A stretch of 64,000 nucleotides of DNA from Vagococcus martis (GCF_002026305.1 NZ_MVAB01000001.1:1718001-1782000), one strand, 5' to 3'. Shown: positions 38,214-46,500, counted from the first letter of the stretch. Notes: generated from the letters alone by a model not told the origin. Translations and numbers: made by a program.

Positions 38214-38385
38214 GTTGAGAAATCAAAGCAGAAGCACCCGCTTCTCGCCTTAACAATAAAAATTGTTGGGCTAGATAACGTTTAGTTTTGATATTTTTAT
38301 CAAACACTATTTTGGTGCGGGGTCTTTATATAACAATAAAGAACTCGTTTTTTTCTGTGTTTTTCTCTAGAATATTCGGAGGTGA
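38214..38385 (+). ncRNA. L20-type ribosomal protein leader
   Basis: The transcribed leader has a GAAGC/GCTTC hairpin with an ACCC loop, an AACAATAAAAATTGTT hairpin and a long-range TTTTGATA/TATCAAA pairing. It ends in a GGGTCTTTAT/ATAAAGAACTC hairpin with a T run just before infC, which can act as terminator. In Firmicutes L20 binds such leaders to repress its own operon. Confidence 0.75.
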
Positions 38386-38907
38386 ATGACCATAGCAAAA
38401 GATAATATGGTGAATGACGGCATTCGTGCAAGAGAACTACGTTTAATTGCAGTAGACGGAGAACAGCTAGGTGTTAAATCTAAAGTAGAAGCTTTAAGAA
38501 TTGCTCAAGAGGCAAATCTTGATCTCGTTTTAGTGTCACCAAACGCTAAACCACCAGTTGCAAAAATCATGGATTATGGAAAATTCCGTTTTGAGCAACA
38601 GAAAAAGGAACGCGAAGCCCGTAAGAAGCAAAAAGTCATTAATGTAAAAGAGGTTCGTTTGAGCCCAACGATAGATGTCAATGATTTTAATACCAAGTTG
38701 CGTAACGCGCGTAAATTCCTTGAAAAAGGTGATAAAGTGAAAGCTTCTATCCGATTTAAAGGTCGTGCGATTACCCATAAAGAAATTGGTCAGAACGTCT
38801 TAAATCGCTTAGCGGATGAAACAAATGACATCTCAGTTGTTGAACAGAAAGCGAAAATGGATGGTAGAAGTATGTTTATCATGCTTGCACCAAAAACAGA
38901 TAAGTAG
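38386..38907 (+). CDS. infC: Translation initiation factor IF-3
   Basis: A roughly 172-residue IF-3 with N-domain ([12 protein letters not shown]) and C-domain ([14 protein letters not shown]) joined by a charged linker. The ribosome site GGAGG (38379-38383) is only 2 nt before ATG 38386 but 8 nt before ATA 38392, two codons later. Since infC genes often use rare AUU/AUA starts for self-control, initiation at ATA is credible. First gene of infC-rpmI-rplT. Confidence 0.96.
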   Translation: MTIAKDNMVNDGIRARELRLIAVDGEQLGVKSKVEALRIAQEANLDLVLVSPNAKPPVAKIMDYGKFRFEQQKKEREARKKQKVINVKEVRLSPTIDVNDFNTKLRNARKFLEKGDKVKASIRFKGRAITHKEIGQNVLNRLADETNDISVVEQKAKMDGRSMFIMLAPKTDK

Positions 38908-38932
38908 GTAAAAATCTGAGGAGGAAAATAAC

Positions 38933-39133
38933 ATGCCAAAAATGAAAACACACCGTGGATTAGCAAAACGTGTAAAACGTACTGGTGGTGGAGGACTTAA
39001 AAGACATCGCGCATTTACTAGTCACCGTTTCCATGGAAAAACTAAAAAACAACGTCGTCAATTACGTCGTCCAGCAATGGTATCAAAAGGCGATTACAAA
39101 CGTATTCGTCAACAATTGACTCGCATGAAATAA
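38933..39133 (+). CDS. rpmI: Ribosomal protein bL35
   Basis: A 66-residue, highly basic bL35 ([13 protein letters not shown] start, family-typical). GAGGAAAATAAC precedes the ATG. Structural protein of the 50S subunit, between infC and rplT. Confidence 0.97.
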   Translation: MPKMKTHRGLAKRVKRTGGGGLKRHRAFTSHRFHGKTKKQRRQLRRPAMVSKGDYKRIRQQLTRMK

Positions 39134-39199
39134 TTTTTAGTTTTTGATAATAACTAAAAATATATACTGAAATATTGAACAACTCAAGGAGGAATTATC

Positions 39200-39559
39200 A
39201 TGGCACGTGTAAAAGGTGGAACAGTAACTCGCCAACGTCGTAAAAAAGTGCTTAAGTTAGCTAAAGGCTACTATGGCTCAAAACATACATTATATAAAAC
39301 AGCAAAAGAACAAGTGATGACTTCTTATACATACGCATTTAGAGATCGTCGTCAAACAAAACGTAACTTCCGTAAATTATGGATTGCTCGTATTAACGCA
39401 GCAGCTCGTATGAATGGTTTAAGTTATTCTAAATTTATGCATGGTTTAAAATTAGCAAACATTGATATGAACCGTAAAATGTTAGCTGATATCGCTATTC
39501 ATGATGCAGAAGCATTTACAACATTAGCGGACCAAGCAAAAGCTGCTTTAGCTAAATAA
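39200..39559 (+). CDS. rplT: Ribosomal protein bL20
   Basis: A 119-residue bL20 with the usual [16 protein letters not shown] start and complete C-terminus. It is needed for 50S assembly and represses its operon via the leader. Its last codons are the left half-site (attL) of the integrated island, which regenerates them exactly, so the protein is unchanged; the operon's own terminator has been moved to 53.8 kb. Confidence 0.97.
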   Translation: MARVKGGTVTRQRRKKVLKLAKGYYGSKHTLYKTAKEQVMTSYTYAFRDRRQTKRNFRKLWIARINAAARMNGLSYSKFMHGLKLANIDMNRKMLADIAIHDAEAFTTLADQAKAALAK

Positions 39560-39561
39560 TT
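39529..39561 (+). repeat. attL core of the island
   Basis: A 33-bp sequence starting GGACCAAGC and ending CTAAATAATT, identical to 53740-53772. It overlaps the last ten codons and stop of rplT. Confidence 0.92.
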
Positions 39562-39589
39562 AAATAATCGTTGATATACCAACGTTTTA

Positions 39590-39618
39590 ACCCACTCAAT
39601 CGAGTGGGTATTTTTTTT
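39590..39618. terminator. Terminator at the island's left end
   Basis: AACCCACTC and GAGTGGGTA pair around ATC and are followed by T8. It overlaps the int stop codon and ends both int and rplT transcription, replacing the rplT terminator displaced by integration. Confidence 0.82.
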
Positions 39619-40798
39619 GACCCAGACTTTGACCCAGATTATTTTTATCAGTCATAAAATCGGCAAATAGATTTGCGGTGTCTTTTTCAATTTCTTCTGA
39701 TAAGTGTGTATAAACTGAATACGTTGTGGATAGGCTAGAATGTCCTAATCTTGATTGTACTTGTTTCATATCTGCCTTAGCCATAAATAAAAGTGAAGCA
39801 TGTGTATGTCTTAGTTGATGGACGGTTATCCTTTTGAACGTAGGAAACTTCCTATAAAAAGTATCTAACCAGTTTCTAGGTGCTCCAGGGTCTAACAATG
39901 TGTTGGTATCGGACTTACTAAAAACTAATTGGTCCACTGAAGGTATAAACTGCAATAATGATAATTCCTTAGCTTGAAATTTCTTCCATTGTTTTAAAAC
40001 TTCAATCGTATTATCATCTAAGCCTATTGTTCTGATACTTGTTTTAGTTTTTGGTGTCTGCACTAATAGACTGCCATTTTTTCCCACAGCTAAAGTCTTG
40101 TTAATAGTTAAAGTTTTATTGCTTAAATCAATATCACGCCACTGAATGGCAAGAGCTTCGCCTTTTCTCATTCCAGTATGAGAAAGCAAAAAGAAAAATG
40201 CGAATCTTTTATAATCCCAATTTTGTTTGAGTTGTTCTAAAAAGAAAACTAATTCTTCTTTAGATAAAAAATTTGCTTTTTTTTCCTCCACTTCAATAGT
40301 CGGGATAATAATATTATCCATAGGGTTATCTTTTAATTCACCAATAGAAACCGCATATTTAAAGACCATCCCAGCGTAATTAATCAACCTTTTATATCTT
40401 TTTGGACTACTATCTGACCAATCATTTGCATACTGTTGACACATTTGGACAGTGATTTTATTTACTTTTAAATGACCTAATACAGGTATTATATGAGTAT
40501 CAAAAATTGTTTTAGTGTTCCAGAATGTACTTTCTTTAACTCGTTTTTTATAAATAAGATTAAACCAATCATTGCATAGTTCTGAATATGTTCTGATTGG
40601 TTTATTTTGTTTTAATCCATTTTCCGCGATTTCAACTTCTAATCGTGACAAAGCTAATTTTGCTTCTTTAACGCTTTTGAAACCTCTGCGAGTTGTTTCT
40701 CTTTGTTTACCAGTAATTGGATCAATGCCAAGATATTTTTTAAACATATAAGCAGTTGTTCCATCTTTTTTTGTATATTTTTTTATTTGTGTTGCCAT
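39596..40798 (-). CDS. int: Tyrosine recombinase (island integrase)
   Basis: A 400-residue phage-type integrase. An N-terminal arm-binding domain (YKKYLGIDPITGKQR-like start) and core-binding SAM-like domain (about 60-165) precede the catalytic domain: Arg in SHTGMRKGEAL, HQLRHTHASLL (His-x-x-Arg), LGHSSLSTTYSVYTH with the nucleophile Tyr. It catalyses site-specific integration at the rplT end. It points outwards towards attL, as is usual in PICIs. Confidence 0.95.
   Translation of the reverse strand: MATQIKKYTKKDGTTAYMFKKYLGIDPITGKQRETTRRGFKSVKEAKLALSRLEVEIAENGLKQNKPIRTYSELCNDWFNLIYKKRVKESTFWNTKTIFDTHIIPVLGHLKVNKITVQMCQQYANDWSDSSPKRYKRLINYAGMVFKYAVSIGELKDNPMDNIIIPTIEVEEKKANFLSKEELVFFLEQLKQNWDYKRFAFFFLLSHTGMRKGEALAIQWRDIDLSNKTLTINKTLAVGKNGSLLVQTPKTKTSIRTIGLDDNTIEVLKQWKKFQAKELSLLQFIPSVDQLVFSKSDTNTLLDPGAPRNWLDTFYRKFPTFKRITVHQLRHTHASLLFMAKADMKQVQSRLGHSSLSTTYSVYTHLSEEIEKDTANLFADFMTDKNNLGQSLGQKKYPLD
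39618..39638 (+). promoter_or_regulatory. Putative integrase arm-type sites, left pair
   Basis: TGACCCAGA occurs twice, at 39618 and 39630, 12 bp apart, inside the last int codons. The same pair with the same spacing occurs at the right end (53613 and 53625). Confidence 0.65.
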
Positions 40799-40844
40799 AT
40801 TTAACTCTCCCTTATCTTATGCGGGCACATGTGGGAGGGGAGTA

Positions 40845-41582
40845 TTAATAATATATTTTACTCTTTGATCTTCTCTGATTTTGAAATTCAACTTTTCTAT
40901 ATTTCTTTTCATCATTAATTTCTAGAGGAGTTTGCACTATTTCATTTTTAGAAAATCCGAAGAAATAGGTCTTTCCAGTAGTTAATGGAATTATAGCTAA
41001 AGGTAATTCTTTATTAAATCTTTTCATATTTGGACCTTTACTAATTATTTTTGTAAGTAAAGAATATAATTGTTTTGGCCCAATTATATTAACTAATTCA
41101 ATTAATTTTGCACTCCCCATTACAATATCATCGAAATTATCAGAAGTGGGATTGCAAACTAAATAAAATAATTGTTCATGAAACTCATGATAAATGGGGT
41201 CTTCTTTTTTATATCCTAAATCTTTATATAAAGATGACGTCTTTTTTGAATATAATTCTTTAGAAATCAAACCTATATCTTCATCAAAAATAAAAATCGA
41301 TGTTTCCCTATCTAAAATTTTAATATTATAGTATTCATAATCATCTTCATATTTATAGGTGTTGTATACCGTTAAAGGATAGATTTCTTTTTCTATAATT
41401 AAATCGTTTAATGTTATATCGAGTTTATCAATTATTTCTTCTAAAAAATCAAGGTTGACAGATCTACTAGTATTATTATAAATAGCAGTTAGCGAAGGCC
41501 TGGATATACCAGTTATTTTTGATAAGTGAGATATAGAAATATTTTTTTTATCTAAAACTTCATCCAATGTAAATTTTAGCAT
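40845..41582 (-). CDS. XRE-type repressor, likely the island's master repressor
   Basis: A 245-residue protein with an N-terminal helix-turn-helix (HLSKITGISRPSLTAIYN, residues about 19-36) and a long C-terminal region I do not recognise. Its position, divergent from the excisionase-like gene and next to int, is that of the PICI master repressor (Stl/CI-like). In PICIs this protein is inactivated by a helper-phage protein; the novel C-terminal part would be the contact. AGGGATTAATC lies before the ATG on the minus strand. Confidence 0.85.
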   Translation of the reverse strand: MLKFTLDEVLDKKNISISHLSKITGISRPSLTAIYNNTSRSVNLDFLEEIIDKLDITLNDLIIEKEIYPLTVYNTYKYEDDYEYYNIKILDRETSIFIFDEDIGLISKELYSKKTSSLYKDLGYKKEDPIYHEFHEQLFYLVCNPTSDNFDDIVMGSAKLIELVNIIGPKQLYSLLTKIISKGPNMKRFNKELPLAIIPLTTGKTYFFGFSKNEIVQTPLEINDEKKYRKVEFQNQRRSKSKIYY

Positions 41583-41614
41583 TGATTAATCCCTCCTTGC
41601 GATTATATCTACTA

Positions 41615-41752
41615 TATCATTAAATGATAGCAATTGAAATAAAAAGAATAAATTGTTTACATATATTAGAATAAATATTTGACAGATAGATGTTTTGATG
41701 CGATAATCAAATTGTAAAATATTTAAGCGTCAAAAAGAATAAATAGTTTACA
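41615..41752. promoter_or_regulatory. Divergent control region of the island
   Basis: It contains a perfect 15-bp palindrome TATCATTAAATGATA (41615-41629) and two near-identical 21-bp repeats starting AAAAAGAATAAAT and ending GTTTACA (41641-41661 and 41732-41752). A rightward promoter TTGACA (41679) to GATAAT (41702) with 17-bp spacing lies between them. These are the likely repressor operators. Confidence 0.7.
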
Positions 41753-41774
41753 ATAATTTTAGAGGGGTGAAAAC

Positions 41775-42041
41775 ATGCAGGTCTTTTTATCAGAAGAACA
41801 AACTAATGAATTAAGAAGTTACATTTATGAAATTACTAAAGAAAGTATTGAAGTAGCTCAAAAAAATGCTGGTTTAGATAAACCATTCTTAAAACAAAAG
41901 TACATGGCGGAATATCTAGGAATATCAGTTAATTCATTGAAGAAGTTAGAGGCAGAGGGGTTACCAAGTATTACATTAGATGGATTAAAATTATATTCAA
42001 AAGAAGAAGTAGCACAATGGGTATTAAGTCACCAAAAATAA
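41775..42041 (+). CDS. Excisionase/AlpA-like helix-turn-helix protein
   Basis: An 88-residue protein with a C-terminal MerR/excisionase-type helix-turn-helix (KYMAEYLGISVNSLKKLEAEG, residues about 43-62) followed by SKEEVAQWVLSHQ, a common ending in such DNA-bending proteins. First rightward gene of the island; likely acts in excision or early activation. GAGGGGTG precedes ATG 41775. Confidence 0.78.
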   Translation: MQVFLSEEQTNELRSYIYEITKESIEVAQKNAGLDKPFLKQKYMAEYLGISVNSLKKLEAEGLPSITLDGLKLYSKEEVAQWVLSHQK

Positions 42042-42076
42042 AAAAACATGTAGGGCACATGTGAGAGGAACAAAAA

Positions 42077-42253
42077 ATGATTGAACTAAACAGTTTAAGA
42101 GAAAAGTTAACAGATTTATATGAATTATCAGAAGCAACAAATTTTAAAGTGGACGGTAAGCCAGCAAAGATTGCTGATGTACAAGAACTATATAAAGAAA
42201 AGATTATTGATTTATTAGATTCAATTGGGTTAGAGGATATCTATTTGAATTGA
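42077..42253 (+). CDS. Small hypothetical island protein (58 residues)
   Basis: From ATG 42077 after GAGAGGAAC. The frame reads MIELNSLREKLTDLYELSEA and continues as an acidic helical protein to TGA 42251-42253. It has no recognised domain. Overlap and spacing with neighbours (next gene at 42268 with its own site) support it as real. Confidence 0.62.
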   Translation: MIELNSLREKLTDLYELSEATNFKVDGKPAKIADVQELYKEKIIDLLDSIGLEDIYLN

Positions 42254-42267
42254 AAGGAGGTGAGTAC

Positions 42268-42438
42268 ATGTATCGAGTAAGAAGATTAGGTTTATTACTA
42301 ACAATTTTCATTATCGGTTTATTAATGGGAAAGTATGGACCAACAGTTATAAATATGCTACTTAGTACGGTGTTTATCTTAACGTGGTTAATGGCATTTG
42401 ATGAATCGAGCTATAAGAGAATACAAAAAAAGCACTGA
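42268..42438 (+). CDS. Small membrane protein of the island (56 residues)
   Basis: Two predicted membrane helices (about residues 7-22 and 28-45) with a basic start (MYRVRRLG) and basic tail (RIQKKH). ATG 42268 has AAAGGAGGTG upstream. Unknown function. Confidence 0.65.
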   Translation: MYRVRRLGLLLTIFIIGLLMGKYGPTVINMLLSTVFILTWLMAFDESSYKRIQKKH

Positions 42439-42498
42439 TAAGAATTTAGGCGTTCTTAACAGTGCGGGATAAATAGATTTGGAAACACTATTTATCCC
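42434..42498 (+). other. Tandem hairpins in an intergenic leader
   Basis: The first hairpin pairs GCACTG and TAAGAA with TTCTTA and CAGTGC; the second pairs GGGATAAATAG (42466 on) with CTATTTATCCC. No T run follows, so it is not a simple terminator; possibly a regulatory leader of the gene at 42552. Confidence 0.5.
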
Positions 42499-42551
42499 TA
42501 TTATAAAGTATTTTCACTTTACAATCAATTGAAAATAAAGGGGATTTTAAC

Positions 42552-42845
42552 ATGAACGAGAAAAAAATAACAATTAACGGTAATAAGGTAACGTTTGATT
42601 ATTTATTTAAGAAAGCAGATGAATTAATCGGAGTAAAAAACACAATCGATTCTAGTCGAGATTTAATTGATTTGATAAACAATGTTTTTTCTAGTGGTGA
42701 TGATTTTAGTTTTAAATATTTCATCCAAAGTGGCGGACTTGAAAGACTAGAATTATCACTAGAAGACGTATCTAAGCGACTAGAAACTATTTCTAATAGT
42801 ATTTGTCCAGATGAACAAGTGGAGGTAGTAAGTAATGAAAAATAA
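42552..42845 (+). CDS. Hypothetical island protein (97 residues)
   Basis: An acidic, probably helical protein with no recognised motif; starts MNEKKITINGNKVTF after AAAGGGGATTTTAAC. Overlaps the next gene by 11 bp, so they are coupled. In the accessory slot before the primase. Confidence 0.68.
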   Translation: MNEKKITINGNKVTFDYLFKKADELIGVKNTIDSSRDLIDLINNVFSSGDDFSFKYFIQSGGLERLELSLEDVSKRLETISNSICPDEQVEVVSNEK

Positions 42846-43038
42846 TTTTGACTTAAACATAACCAATGCCAATGACATAGATCATTCATTGTCTGCCTTA
42901 CAAACGTTTTTAGACTATAAGTTAAATACAGACATGACAACGGATGATATCAATCAGATTGTTAGCCTTGTAAATGCTATAAAGTTATTAACTAAAAAAC
43001 ATGCCGAAGAAATGGAAAGTACCCAGTTTGAAGATTAA
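42835..43038 (+). CDS. Hypothetical island protein (67 residues)
   Basis: A short acidic helical protein (MKNNFDLNITNANDIDHSL). GGAGGTAGTA lies before ATG 42835, inside the previous gene. No known domain. Twelve bases separate it from the primase start. Confidence 0.68.
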   Translation: MKNNFDLNITNANDIDHSLSALQTFLDYKLNTDMTTDDINQIVSLVNAIKLLTKKHAEEMESTQFED

Positions 43039-43050
43039 GAAGGTGATTGA

Positions 43051-44232
43051 GTGATATATACCAGTCGAGGGTTTATAACTAAAAATATGGTTCCAGTTGA
43101 GACTAACCAAACTGATTGGGAATATCTCACAACTTATGAGCCAAAACAAATGCCGTATGAAAATATGGAGCAAGTAGAAAAGTTCAAGAAGAGCCAGGCA
43201 GAATACTTTTTAAGTGGTGAAATGGCACTTAATACTGTCACTAATCAGTATGAACGAAGTAATCAAAATTTAATTAGTAAACGTATCATAGCATTAGATT
43301 ATGATGATATTGATATTCTCCTTACTAAATTCATTCATACGATTAAAGAGAAACTACAAGGTATTGATTTTATGCTATACCCGACTATTAGAAATAATTT
43401 TGATGGTTATGGATTAAGGTATCGTTTGTTAATTAATACTGATCGTTTGTATAGAGAATCAGAATCTAAAACACTTCTTACAAATGTGATTAATCATATC
43501 GGATTGAAATGTGATAGTGCTTCAAAAACATTTAGCCAGCCAATGGGATTGCCGTTGATAAATGCTTACTCAAATAAAAAAATGATTATCGTAAATCAAG
43601 GGACACCGTTAGTCATTGATGATTATATGACACCGCTGGAAGTAAAAGAACCTATCACAGTAAATTATCAAAAATCAGAATTAACTGATAGTGAGTACAT
43701 TGATATGTTTAATCAGTACGCTAAAAGAAACGAATCGAGTTTATCAGATTACTCATTTTATCTAAATGCCTATATGTGCTTAAAACATGGTGTACAGTCC
43801 AATGAGATAAGCCAAGAGATAGCCGAAGTAGGTTTGATGGTTTTAGCTGGTGATGATGTAAAATGGCAAAAAAACAATGTTAATCACTTTAGACAAGATA
43901 AGGCAATTAGTCGATTAAAGAAACCAGTCAAAGAGTATTTTGGGACAAAAGTTAAATCTGAACTTTTAGAGGGCGAAGATTTAAAAAATGCTTTGTTTGA
44001 ACGCAGGCAAGAAGAACTAGCCTATATGATGAAACAATGGGAAGAAAATGGAAGCAAAGGACGCAAGCCTTCTTTAATTTCACCAATTAGGGTAGCGATT
44101 GTATTAAAAGACTATCTTAAATTTTGTCTGTTTGATATGAATGAGAATACAAAACTTGCTGTATATCGTCCTAATGAGGGCATATATATACGCAGAATGA
44201 AACATATATCAGAAGAATCATATCGTGGTTAG
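43051..44232 (+). CDS. Island primase-helicase, N-terminal half (frameshifted)
   Basis: 393 codons from GTG 43051, preceded by AAGGTGATT. It includes a RepB-like archaeo-eukaryotic primase part (RIIALDYDDID with the DxD-type acidic pair, later YRLLINT). After PNEG the frame departs from the family pattern and stops at 44230-44232. In the -1 frame the sequence continues as YTQNETYIRRIISWLEP and joins the next open frame. An extra AT in the ATATATAT run at 44182-44189 explains the break. Confidence 0.85.
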   Translation: MIYTSRGFITKNMVPVETNQTDWEYLTTYEPKQMPYENMEQVEKFKKSQAEYFLSGEMALNTVTNQYERSNQNLISKRIIALDYDDIDILLTKFIHTIKEKLQGIDFMLYPTIRNNFDGYGLRYRLLINTDRLYRESESKTLLTNVINHIGLKCDSASKTFSQPMGLPLINAYSNKKMIIVNQGTPLVIDDYMTPLEVKEPITVNYQKSELTDSEYIDMFNQYAKRNESSLSDYSFYLNAYMCLKHGVQSNEISQEIAEVGLMVLAGDDVKWQKNNVNHFRQDKAISRLKKPVKEYFGTKVKSELLEGEDLKNALFERRQEELAYMMKQWEENGSKGRKPSLISPIRVAIVLKDYLKFCLFDMNENTKLAVYRPNEGIYIRRMKHISEESYRG

Positions 44233-44285
44233 AGCCAAAGCATAATAGTAGTAAAGCTAGTGATGTCATTTATCATCTTAAAAAT

Positions 44286-45395
44286 ATGGCAGACATTAGA
44301 GAAAAAACTATTTCAAGATATTTAATTCCAGTCAATAATGGAATATTTAATCTACAAACAAAAACATTAGAAGCATTTAGTTATAAGAAAGTGTTTACGT
44401 CTAAGATTGCTACAAACTATGTTAAACCTAAAAACAAACCAATTATTGACGGCTGGGATGTTGATGAATGGATGAAGTCAATCGCTAATAACGATACTGA
44501 AATAGAGTATCTGTTATGGCAAGTGATAAGTGCTTCGTTAAATGGAAACTTTTCAAGAAGGCAATCATTATGGCTAGTGGGTAGTGGTAACAATGGTAAA
44601 GGAACTTACCAAGCATTAATAAAGCATTTAGTTGGGAGTAAGAATATAGCAACCTTAAAACTTCCCGACTTTCAAGGTAGGTTTAATTTATCACTACTAG
44701 AAGAAAAAGTAGTCTGTATTGGTGATGATGTTCCTGCAGGTGTTTATATAGATGATAGTTCAAACTTTAATTCTGTTGTGACTGGTGATGATGTCATGGT
44801 AGAAGAAAAGAATAAGCCAGCGTATAGCACCAATTTTCAAATGACGATTATTCAATCAACAAATAGTATGCCAAAGATACACAACAAGACTGAGGGAACG
44901 TATAGAAGAATTGTGATAGTTCCTTTCTCAGCTAATTTTAGGGGACAAGGCGATAACTGGAAGATTAAAGACGAGTATATTAAAAATAAGAATGTTTTAG
45001 AGTATGTACTATTTAAAGCTATAAACATGGACTTTGAGCGATTTACCGTACCAAGTGAATCAGAAAGACTAATGAAAGATTATAAACAAGTCAATGATCC
45101 AATGGTTGATTTTAAAGAAAATGTTTTTGACAATTTAAATCTTAATAAGATACCTTTCTATATTGTTTACGGATATTATAAAGAGTTTTGTCACGATAAT
45201 AATTTTCAACCAATGAGTAAGATTAAATTTTCAAAAGAGTTTGAAAGTTTACTGGATGATGGATGGTCTAAGTATAGTAAAAAGTATTCTAAAGGTGAAA
45301 TTAATAATTTGCCTAACAAACCATACAATATTGATTATCCAATTCATGGTAAAACTTATATGTATTATATAAATGAAAGATTAAAAGTAATGTAG
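44286..45395 (+). CDS. Island primase-helicase, C-terminal half (frameshifted)
   Basis: 369 codons of a superfamily 3 helicase of the phage/plasmid primase P4 type: Walker A GSGNNGKGTY near residue 93, Walker B VVCIGDDVP, and the sensor IIQSTNSMP. The ATG at 44286 is only the first methionine after the frameshift and has no ribosome site, so this half is not expected to be made on its own. The intact protein would be about 780 residues from 43051. It would unwind and prime at the island origin next to it. Confidence 0.85.
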   Translation: MADIREKTISRYLIPVNNGIFNLQTKTLEAFSYKKVFTSKIATNYVKPKNKPIIDGWDVDEWMKSIANNDTEIEYLLWQVISASLNGNFSRRQSLWLVGSGNNGKGTYQALIKHLVGSKNIATLKLPDFQGRFNLSLLEEKVVCIGDDVPAGVYIDDSSNFNSVVTGDDVMVEEKNKPAYSTNFQMTIIQSTNSMPKIHNKTEGTYRRIVIVPFSANFRGQGDNWKIKDEYIKNKNVLEYVLFKAINMDFERFTVPSESERLMKDYKQVNDPMVDFKENVFDNLNLNKIPFYIVYGYYKEFCHDNNFQPMSKIKFSKEFESLLDDGWSKYSKKYSKGEINNLPNKPYNIDYPIHGKTYMYYINERLKVM

Positions 45396-45678
45396 GTTGA
45401 TGAGGTTAATCATTGGTTAATCATTTTTACAAATGGTTAACCTCTAAAAACCTTATAGTATCAAGGTGTATAGCTAATAGGTTAACAAGTTAATCATTTT
45501 TCTTAACTTTTAGTAAATTAAATATCATTTAGATAAAAGTATTAAAATATAAAGTTAATGAAAAAAATGGTTAACCGTCAACCGAAGTCCTATAAAGCTA
45601 TATACACCAATGCTTTATAGAGGTTAATGATTTTAAAAATATCGTTAACTTAATAACCAACTAAAAGGAGATTACACA
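45396..45678 (+). other. Putative replication origin with iterons
   Basis: A gene-free AT-rich stretch after the helicase gene. GGTTAATCATT is repeated in tandem at 45404 and 45415, with a related AGTTAATCATT at 45488 and GGTTAATGATT near 45622. Palindromic GGTTAACC occurs at 45435 and 45569. A CTATAAAGC/GCTTTATAG hairpin (about 45590-45620) and inverted GGTGTATAGCT/AGCTATATACACC flank the centre. Position next to the initiator matches PICI origins. Confidence 0.68.
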
Positions 45679-45900
45679 ATGAAAGTTAAAATGATAGAGG
45701 GAACTAATTCACTTGATAACTTCCAGCTACAAAGAGGGATAAGAAGATTAGATACTAGAGTGAATGAGTTCTTGCAGGAAAACCCGACAATAGAAATAGT
45801 TGCAATAAAACAAAGTAGTGCCACAAGTGGTAGCTCAGATGATTTAGGAAGTATCACGACAGTATCAATTTTTTATAATGAAGGAGAGAATAATTTATGA
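45679..45900 (+). CDS. Small protein, weakly Cse60-like
   Basis: A 73-residue protein, MKVKMIEGTNSL start, RVNEFLQENPTIEIVAIKQ centre and VSIFYN end. This resembles the Cse60 family of small Firmicute/phage proteins by eye only. Function unknown. AAAGGAG lies upstream of the ATG; overlaps the next gene by 4 bp (ATGA). Confidence 0.6.
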   Translation: MKVKMIEGTNSLDNFQLQRGIRRLDTRVNEFLQENPTIEIVAIKQSSATSGSSDDLGSITTVSIFYNEGENNL

Positions 45901-46124
45901 TAAAAGCAGTTCAATATTTTAATGGAGAACAATTAATTAATCTTGTAGTAGGTGAAAATAGAGTTAAAGAAATAAATCTAATAAATGATAATCAACTACT
46001 AATTGAAATGGTAAGTGGTAATGAAAAAATAATTATTAGTCCATTCATTGAAGTATTAAAAGAAAAAGTCCAATCAGATGATATGTTGGATTTTATGGAA
46101 GAATTATATAGCAATGAGCATTAA
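45897..46124 (+). CDS. Hypothetical island protein (75 residues)
   Basis: Starts ATG 45897 overlapping the previous stop, with GGAGAG upstream. Mixed alpha-beta, acidic C-terminus (DDMLDFMEELYSNEH). No recognised domain. Its last 11 bases overlap the HNH gene. Confidence 0.62.
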   Translation: MIKAVQYFNGEQLINLVVGENRVKEINLINDNQLLIEMVSGNEKIIISPFIEVLKEKVQSDDMLDFMEELYSNEH

Positions 46125-46500
46125 AAAGCAGTGTAATCATGCTGGATGTCGGGAATTGGTTCCGTTTAATGAAAAATATTGTCAGAAACATCAAAAAACA
46201 GTAAAAAGAGTTTATAAGAAAGATTATCATGAAAGGAAGGCGAACGAAGGCAGATACTTCGCCTTCTACCGTAGCAAGGCATGGAGAAAGCTATCTTATA
46301 CATATCGTTTGAATCATCCAGTGTGTGAAGAATGTTTATCTCATGGAATAATCGTTAAATCTGATATGGTGGATCATATGGAAGAAATTAGAGACAATTG
46401 GGATAGACGATATGATGAAACCAATCTACGTGCATTGTGTTGGTCGTGTCATAATACGAAAACAGCTAGGGAAAGAAAACGTAGAGAATTAAATCAATAA
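46114..46500 (+). CDS. HNH endonuclease (packaging)
   Basis: A 128-residue HNH nuclease: zinc cysteines CNHAGC and CQKH at the start, HPVCEEC, the HNH centre MVDHMEEI and LRALCWSCHNTKT. Located directly before the terminase genes, it belongs to the class needed for cos cleavage with large terminase in HK97-like phages. ATG 46114 chosen (MSIKKQCNHAG); the frame opens earlier without a site. Confidence 0.9.
   Translation: MSIKKQCNHAGCRELVPFNEKYCQKHQKTVKRVYKKDYHERKANEGRYFAFYRSKAWRKLSYTYRLNHPVCEECLSHGIIVKSDMVDHMEEIRDNWDRRYDETNLRALCWSCHNTKTARERKRRELNQ

Noticed and set aside
44182-44232. Programmed ribosomal frameshift in the primase
   Set aside because: No slippery heptamer with a following pseudoknot is evident; an extra AT in a dinucleotide run is the simpler explanation.
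44286-45395. Independent helicase gene starting at 44286
   Set aside because: There is no ribosome site, and family sequence continues upstream of this ATG in the same frame.
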